A DNA stretch of 39,165 nucleotides from Companilactobacillus huachuanensis (GTDB taxonomy: Bacteria; Bacillota; Bacilli; Lactobacillales; Lactobacillaceae): NCBI RefSeq assembly GCF_005404815.1, contig NZ_BJDF01000021.1, positions 1 through 39,165 of the forward strand. The letters are read 5' to 3'. The stretch's first letter is position 1. The number at the start of each line of letters is the position of its first letter. Shown here one piece after another: positions 34,349 to 39,165 of the stretch. A program made the translations under genes and the position numbers. Under the pieces are notes generated by a model. That model was not told the DNA's origin. It did no database searches and saw nothing but the letters and a program-made list of their open reading frames with translations.

Positions 34349-34357
34349 CTGTTCAAT

Positions 34358-34542
34358 GCCGCCTCCGGTCGACTGTGATGATGTAGCCTGCTATGCGACC
34401 GGTGCGAGCCAAGGTCTCGCACCTCGATTTTGAGCTTCGCAAAGTACGCGAATCTCAAAATGCGTCGGTAGTGTAAGAATGGAAAATCGCCATTCTAACG
34501 CTACTTGCACAGCTGTCTACATCATCACTGTCGACCTCCGGC
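34358..34542 (+). repeat. Structured repeat copy E10
   Basis: The outer stem (GGTCGAC-GTGATGATGTAG type; left 34361-34386, right 34517-34542) differs from E3 and E4. Arm 1 is GGTGCGAGCC-AA-GGTCTCGCACC, arm 2 TTTTGAGCTTCGC...GCGAATCTCAAAA, and arm 3 GTAGTGTAAGAATGG...CCATTCTAACGCTAC, in which both sides changed from GTGG/CCAC. It starts ten bases after the nrdJ stop. Confidence 0.85.
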
Positions 34543-34581
34543 TAGGTTATCTTGATATTTGAATGTAAAATTAAAAGTAAG

Positions 34582-34628
34582 AAACTCATGATAGTTAGAT
34601 TTATTTCTAATCATCATGAGTTTTTTTG
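34582..34628 (+). terminator. Terminator after nrdJ
   Basis: AAACTCATGAT-A-GTTAGA pairs with TCTAATCATCATGAGTTT, followed by a T run. Confidence 0.85.
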
Positions 34629-34732
34629 TTGTTCTAAGAATTTTTTACCTTGCAAGCGAAGTGATTAAATTTATTTACTAATTTGTTTGAATAGCAAAAA
34701 ATTACAATGGGACATTCTTATTATTACAAAAA

Positions 34733-34916
34733 CTAGTTGGAAGAGCTGAAAGTATTCATTTGCCGCGAAAGTGGCGTTAGGACTTTAGTCCTTACACCAC
34801 CGGGCGTGTTGGAGACTTACCGTTTTTTGGTAAGGCTTCAACCGAGATTCGAGACCGCCTTTCGGCTCGAATCGTACCGCGCAGCATATGAATACTTTCA
34901 GCTCTGGAAACGGCAT
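34733..34916 (-). repeat. Structured repeat copy E11
   Basis: In minus orientation the outer stem (34742-34763 with 34884-34905) reads CTGAAAGTATTC where E4 has CTGAGAGTATTC, and the partner changed to match. Arm 1 is GATTCGAGCC...GGTCTCGAATC, arm 2 TTGAAGCCTTACC...GGTAAGTCTCCAA, and arm 3 has the stem AGGAC/GTCCT. Confidence 0.9.
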
Positions 34917-34938
34917 AGCCCATATAATATATTATTCA

Positions 34939-34952
34939 TAAAAGCGTTTACA
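34939..34952 (+). promoter_or_regulatory. cre-like box upstream of the WxL-lectin gene
   Basis: TAAAAGCGTTTACA matches the cre consensus TGNAARCGNWWWCA except for the second base. It overlaps a possible -35 (TTTACA, -10 TATTAT after 18 bases). Confidence 0.45.
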
Positions 34953-35043
34953 AAAACTGGTTAACATAATTATTATAACGTGTAATAATGATATTAATGA
35001 CATAAGTGTGTTTACACAAATTTACCCGAGAGGAGCTGTCTTT

Positions 35044-38000
35044 ATGTGTAGGCGGGGAAATATTCAGCGGTTGATGCTTTTTCTAATGGCACTAATGGCT
35101 TTTTTGTGTTTTGCTCAAAAAACTACTGTTGTACAAGCATATTCTGACGGTGATGTTTTGAATAATCCACCGATTAAAGGTCTATCGGTAGAAAAATACT
35201 TTACTCCTGGTGATTTCACAGGCAATAAAGCCAGTATTATTTCTAATACTAACGCTGACCAAATTGTTGGTTTAACTAATGGTGCCAATCAGACGAGTGC
35301 TATTTGGAGTAACAACGATGATAATTATTTGAATATCGATCAGAAACAGACGCTCTCCATGTGGGTTTATTTTGGTAGCCCAGATTATTCCAAGGGATGG
35401 TCTATTCCTGATGGGATGGCTTTCGTACTTCAAAATGATGGTCCTAATGCAATTTCAAATATTAATGGTAATGTAAATTCTGGCGAAACTTTGGGTGTCT
35501 GGGGATCAGATTATAATTCGTTGACCGCTGTCGGTGATACTAGAGTTGGTGGTGTACCTACGGTAAAAGAACAGGCCATTCAAAATAGTTTTGCGATTGA
35601 ATTTGATACATACACTAATCACTATAATAATGGAAAACCAGTTAGTTATTTTGATTATAAAACTAATGATACAGTTGCTGATTTGCCTTCAGCAAAAGAT
35701 GCTTTTGACTACTTACCATATAATCATGATACAGGGGATAATGCATATATATATAATAAGAAAGATGACCAATATTCACATATTGCTTGGAATTATCCTG
35801 CTAGAACATCATCTTATGAACAATTAAATACTGCAAATCCACCAAAGTCTGGTTTTCTTGGTATAACTTCTGGTAAGTCAATCATAGCGTTGATTCATCA
35901 TATGGGAACTAATAATGCTGACGAAAATGGTAACAATGTATATCTTCAAAAGGAATCGACAAATAGTCAGAATCCGGTAGATTCATGGCGTCATGTGACA
36001 ATTCAATATACGCCACCTGCTTCGGGTAGTAACAATGCCACGTTGACCTATAAGGTTGGTGACAAGAACCCCGCAACCGGCGCTGCTCAAAAGCCAATGA
36101 CAGATGTAACCATAGATAATTTGGATATGACTGCTTTTAACATGACTGCCGGTGAAAATAAACTCAGATATGGATTTACTGCTGCAACCGGAGCTGGTGC
36201 CTCTACAACTAGTGCTGCAATTTTTGAAACTATGCCTTCTTTGGTTAACGCTGAGGTCAATGCCTATACAGTGGATAAAACCACTAATACCAGAGTTTAT
36301 CCACAAGCAAAAGACGAATATTCGCCAGCTTTGCCAAATCAAAATGATAATTTGATTGATACTGAGTCATTGGCTATGACTGAAGCTAAAAAGATTCATC
36401 CCGATGATGATTTATCATTGAATTACCTGTTTCACTATATAACAGGTGAAAAGCCAGCTTCTGGTATGACTGAAACTATTAACATACCAACGAATGTTAC
36501 GCTTAAAACTGACAGTAGCGGTAATATTGGTAAAATTCATTATATTAGTAAGAACAGTAGTATCAAGGATAAAGATGTCGATGTTCCAGCGTCTGACTTA
36601 GTAAATGGGGTTCTGACATGTAGTATGGACAACGAAATTGGTGATCTTACTGGAGATAACTGGGAGTATGCTCGAGTTGAGTTGAATGCTACAGCAGATG
36701 AAATTCCATCAGGTTCAACCAGTTTGACCGTTCCAGCAACAACCGCCAAATTCTCGAATGAAAACTACGAAGCTCAAGCAGTTTCGACGGCTTTTGATAT
36801 TGTAAAGCCGGCTGATACTTTGATTATCACAGCAACCTCTCCTTTACAAACCGACCTGCAATTAGGTCAAGGCACTACTTTGACAGGGGACGTTTCACTT
36901 AAGAGCGGCGATACGATCAGTTCCACCGACGAGATGTCTATTCGAACAACGCTTGATGATAATGAACCGCAAGTCAGCAAGGAAACTGGCACTGCTAATG
37001 ACAAATTCAGTATTCCTATGATGGCAGAAGATTTGCCTGATGGCCAACATACTGTGAGAGTTCAGGTAATCGACAATAATTTTCAAACTGCTGATGGGAC
37101 AGATACCTTAACTTCGAATGAATTGGTCTATGAAATCAACGTGTCAGCCAAAACAATCGTCGTTACACCGGACAAAACTGAGGTTGCAGTGACTGACAAT
37201 GAGCCAATTACGCTTGCCGGAACATATCAGCATTCAGATAATACTTCGACAACCGCTGAAGATGGTAATTCAACTATTTACTATACAATCACTAATCAAG
37301 ACGGAACCAAACAAGATCCAGTTACAACAAAGAGAACTAATGACGGTAAATACAGTTTTACTTTGAAACCATATGCCTACGATAAGACTGCAGACATGGC
37401 ACTTTCTGATTACACAGGTAATACCGGTCTAAAAGTGGGAACGAATATCGTTGAAATCACAGTTGTTGACGCCGATGGGCATAAGTCCACCTCTCCAACA
37501 GATGTTACGGTCAATGTACCCGATATAACACCAACCTTGACAACTAGTGATCCTGTCAAAAATATCATTCAAGGGACGGAAATTGAACTTTCCGGTATAG
37601 TCGGATATGATGGCGATTATAAAGTGACACCAAGCAAATTAACGTGGTATATCAATGCCAATGGGCACAATACAATCAACAGTTACAGTGGTGATACACC
37701 AGCAGCAACACCGCAAGAACAAGACTTTACCATTGATCCGACAGCTAATGGGATGACCGATGCTACTAAGCAATATACCGTTTCGATTTACTATACCGAT
37801 CCATATGGCCGTGAGTCAGCACCACAAAGCTATACAGTGAATATTATTGAAAAAACGGCCATGTTGGAGAGTACAAATTATAAATTTAAGAATATCAATG
37901 CAAATTCCGGACAGCGATTAGTAGGACGTGATGGAACGTGGGACTTACAAGTAAAGAGTGTCATGACACCATGGACCTTGACTGCTAAGGCCAGTAAGAT

Positions 38001-38253
38001 GGTGATGGGAGCTGACAGCCCCAATCCAGTTGACCTCGATGGTCATTTGATATTTATTTCAAAAGACAGTATCATGCATAATTTGAACGAGCAAACATTT
38101 ATTCAAAGTGATTCTGATGTACCTGGTAGTGAAACAACCAATATTGCGAAGAACTGGCAAGCAAATCAAGGCATATTATTGGACGTTGATTCCGGAATCG
38201 TAGCAGGAAAATACGATGGCGAAGTCGAATGGACTTTGGTAAATGGTGTTTAA
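35044..38253 (+). CDS. Large WxL-domain surface protein with L-type lectin domain, 1069 aa
   Basis: The start MCRRGNIQ follows GAGAGGAG at eight bases; an ATG at 35008 has none. A signal peptide ends at VVQA-YS. Residues about 50-390 resemble an L-type (legume-like) lectin domain, with SMWVYFG, the signature DGMAFVLQND, FAIEFDTYTN and a final MTAGENKLRYGFTAATGAG. Several Ig-like beta domains follow (about 600-930). The C-terminal WxL domain (about 935-1069) has both motifs, TPWTLTAKAS and GEVEWTLVNGV, which bind peptidoglycan. It probably displays a carbohydrate-binding head on the wall. A cre-like box upstream suggests sugar control. It stands alone without DUF916 partner genes. Confidence 0.85.
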   Translation: MCRRGNIQRLMLFLMALMAFLCFAQKTTVVQAYSDGDVLNNPPIKGLSVEKYFTPGDFTGNKASIISNTNADQIVGLTNGANQTSAIWSNNDDNYLNIDQKQTLSMWVYFGSPDYSKGWSIPDGMAFVLQNDGPNAISNINGNVNSGETLGVWGSDYNSLTAVGDTRVGGVPTVKEQAIQNSFAIEFDTYTNHYNNGKPVSYFDYKTNDTVADLPSAKDAFDYLPYNHDTGDNAYIYNKKDDQYSHIAWNYPARTSSYEQLNTANPPKSGFLGITSGKSIIALIHHMGTNNADENGNNVYLQKESTNSQNPVDSWRHVTIQYTPPASGSNNATLTYKVGDKNPATGAAQKPMTDVTIDNLDMTAFNMTAGENKLRYGFTAATGAGASTTSAAIFETMPSLVNAEVNAYTVDKTTNTRVYPQAKDEYSPALPNQNDNLIDTESLAMTEAKKIHPDDDLSLNYLFHYITGEKPASGMTETINIPTNVTLKTDSSGNIGKIHYISKNSSIKDKDVDVPASDLVNGVLTCSMDNEIGDLTGDNWEYARVELNATADEIPSGSTSLTVPATTAKFSNENYEAQAVSTAFDIVKPADTLIITATSPLQTDLQLGQGTTLTGDVSLKSGDTISSTDEMSIRTTLDDNEPQVSKETGTANDKFSIPMMAEDLPDGQHTVRVQVIDNNFQTADGTDTLTSNELVYEINVSAKTIVVTPDKTEVAVTDNEPITLAGTYQHSDNTSTTAEDGNSTIYYTITNQDGTKQDPVTTKRTNDGKYSFTLKPYAYDKTADMALSDYTGNTGLKVGTNIVEITVVDADGHKSTSPTDVTVNVPDITPTLTTSDPVKNIIQGTEIELSGIVGYDGDYKVTPSKLTWYINANGHNTINSYSGDTPAATPQEQDFTIDPTANGMTDATKQYTVSIYYTDPYGRESAPQSYTVNIIEKTAMLESTNYKFKNINANSGQRLVGRDGTWDLQVKSVMTPWTLTAKASKMVMGADSPNPVDLDGHLIFISKDSIMHNLNEQTFIQSDSDVPGSETTNIAKNWQANQGILLDVDSGIVAGKYDGEVEWTLVNGV

Positions 38254-38264
38254 TAGTAGGTCTC

Positions 38265-38487
38265 TAAAGGTTAAAAGTATGCCGTTTCCAGAGCTGAGAG
38301 TATTCAATTGCTGCGCGGAACGGCCCGAGCCAAAGAGCGGTCTCGGACCTCGGTTGAAGCCTTACCACAAACCGGTAAGTCTCCAACACGCCCGGTGGTG
38401 TAATTGCTAAAGCAATAACGCCACTTTCGCGGCAAATGAATACTCTCAGCGCTTCCAACTAGTTTATTTTTAACCTTCCAACCTTAA
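38265..38487 (+). repeat. Structured repeat copy E12 (short right flank)
   Basis: The ends TAAAGGTTAAAAGT and ...AACCTTCCAACCTTA are inverted repeats. The core has arm 2 as TTGAAGCCTTACC...GGTAAGTCTCCAA and arm 3 as in E4. The roughly 100-base right flank of E4, E5 and E9 is missing. It starts 12 bases after the WxL stop. Confidence 0.9.
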
Positions 38488-38532
38488 ATTATAATCAACT
38501 CCAAATTTCTATTAGTATTTATACGAAATAGA

Positions 38533-38580
38533 TTAGTGGTATCACATTTGATGAAATAGAATGTGATACCACTATTTTTT
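38533..38580. terminator. Terminator after the WxL-lectin gene
   Basis: AGTGGTATCACATT pairs perfectly with AATGTGATACCACT, followed by ATTTTTTG. Confidence 0.85.
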
Positions 38581-38611
38581 GTTTATTTTTTAAAAGTTAA
38601 AATTTAAATTT

Positions 38612-38640
38612 TTGAACAATCATTATATAAGTAATAGAAT
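38612..38640 (+). promoter_or_regulatory. Promoter of the 22-aa frame
   Basis: TTGAAC (38612-38617), exactly 17 bases, and TAGAAT (38635-38640) form a good sigma-A promoter ahead of a ribosome binding site and short frame. Confidence 0.5.
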
Positions 38641-38669
38641 CAGTGAAAATGATTCGAGGTGATTATTAT

Positions 38670-38738
38670 TTGAGCATTATGAATAAATTAATATCGCGGT
38701 TTCAAACACTGATGTATCAAGGCTTATGGTCAAATTAA
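38670..38738 (+). CDS. Possible 22-aa peptide gene
   Basis: A TTG eight bases after GAGGTG opens the frame MSIMNKLISRFQTLMYQGLW plus SN. The peptide is basic and amphipathic with no Cys. It has a promoter of its own. ATG at 38679 would be further from the binding site. No family is recognised; it could be a signal peptide, a toxin-like peptide or chance. Confidence 0.35.
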   Translation: MSIMNKLISRFQTLMYQGLWSN

Positions 38739-38885
38739 TCAATTCTATATAATTACCATAACTTCGAATAAAATTTGGATTATTTCCAGTTCATTACCTT
38801 TAGATATACATAAGGTATTTCAAATGATTCATAGAGACAGTCAACCAATCAGAGGCAAAGCAAAACATTAGCCAGCGGGTGAGAG
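38739..38885. other. Short gene-free stretch before repeat E13
   Basis: This AT-rich stretch has no open frame with a ribosome binding site and no hairpin followed by T, so I see nothing definable in it. Confidence 0.4.
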
Positions 38886-39008
38886 ATAGTCTTCCAGCAG
38901 TGCAAGTGGTGTTAGAGCTTTAGCTCTTACTCCACTGACGTATTTTGAGATTCGCGAACTATGCGAAGCTCAAAATCGAGGCGCGAGACGAGGCTGCTGA
39001 AAAACTAT
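38886..39008 (-). repeat. Structured repeat copy E13 (reduced)
   Basis: The outer stem ATAGT-TT-CAGCAG type (38886-38900 with 38994-39008) encloses arm 3 (stem AGAGC/GCTCT, 38907-38936), arm 2 (TTTTGAG-C-TTCGC...GCGAA-T-CTCAAAA on the minus strand) and a worn arm 1. It is the copy with the least conserved outer stem. Confidence 0.75.
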
Positions 39009-39038
39009 AGTATTTTTTTAATAAGGATTCATGGAATT

Positions 39039-39089
39039 CAAAAATGGCACGTTAATTGATGTTTTCAACCAATTAGCGTGCCATTTTTT
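39039..39089 (-). terminator. Terminator of the minus-strand gene at the window end
   Basis: AAAAATGGCACGTTAATTG pairs with CCAATTAGCGTGCCATTTTT (one G-U); T runs lie on both sides. Confidence 0.8.
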
Positions 39090-39096
39090 CTATTAT

Positions 39097-39165
39097 TTAC
39101 TTATTTTCTTTGCTTTTTTCCTTTAACAATTGTTGGATTCGTTTCATATTCACACAAAAAATCGT
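39097..39165 (-). CDS. C-terminal end of an unidentified protein
   Basis: The minus strand is open from the window edge to TAA (39099-39097) and encodes 22 residues ending VNMKRIQQLLKEKSKENK, a basic helical tail. A terminator directly after the stop supports a real gene end. Too little is visible to identify it. Confidence 0.5.
   Translation of the reverse strand, partial: TIFCVNMKRIQQLLKEKSKENK

Noticed and set aside
18639-38458. Similar 60-80 codon frames (MEELRVFIC...) in several repeat copies, e.g. 18639-18827, 20424-20648, 34737-34964 and 38264-38458
   Set aside because: They lie wholly within the structured repeats, lack ribosome binding sites, and differ by frameshifts that leave the hairpins intact. 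Their likeness follows from the repeat, not from protein selection.

Overview
The window looks like a low-GC Lactobacillaceae chromosome, most likely Companilactobacillus or a close relative. This is inferred from many small secreted proteins carrying SLAP-type cell-wall modules (motif family RALxxxxxWxT...YYxVATNEWV), a B12-dependent class II ribonucleotide reductase, WxL proteins, ptsHI and clpE, and AGGAGG-type ribosome binding sites. No rRNA, tRNA, CRISPR array or prophage was seen.

Layout. 1-128: 3' end of a group II intron sitting inside a repeat element. 199-3912: a CcpA-box-controlled small membrane protein, a MucBP/SH3-like protein and a WxL-like secreted protein. 4098-8613: core genes clpE (with a CIRCE operator) and ptsH-ptsI (with cre boxes). 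8862-12308: poorly known membrane or secreted genes and a broken Tim44-like gene. 12338-16264: TetR regulator divergent from an MMPL-family exporter. 16685-17399: a 348 bp tandem duplication, each unit with a 44-codon membrane peptide gene and a convergent antisense promoter, the layout of a type I toxin-antitoxin module. 17534-20451: membrane protein, lipoprotein and MFS exporter. 20996-26854: surface and cell-wall genes (SLAP protein, amidase, GT-C-like membrane protein, GH73 glucosaminidase). 27005-30153: a signalling locus in which a 20-aa peptide gene, a histidine kinase and a LytTR regulator are coupled by TAATG overlaps, divergent from an Rgg-like regulator. 30247-31684: small membrane protein and two tandem SLAP paralogues. 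32108-34348: nrdJ behind two NrdR boxes. 35044-38253: large WxL protein with an L-type lectin domain. The end holds a possible 22-aa gene and the tail of a minus-strand gene.

The most unusual feature is a family of structured intergenic repeats, 13 copies or relatives in 39 kb. The complete ones have an outer stem of about 20-26 bp enclosing three hairpins, like a cloverleaf, and several are wrapped in short terminal inverted repeats (about 220-320 bp overall). Arm sequences differ between copies but stay paired; a C x T mismatch in arm 2 (all complete copies but one), a bulged T in arm 1 and a G-U pair in arm 3 (one strand only) are kept. Many copies begin within a few bases of a stop codon, and one is the target of the group II intron. 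I do not recognise this family.

How the parts may work together (inference): much of the window builds or remodels the cell surface, and the peptide-kinase-LytTR/Rgg locus among these genes is a plausible density-dependent switch for them. Sugar control (cre), heat shock (CIRCE) and nucleotide-pool control (NrdR) are visible at individual promoters.
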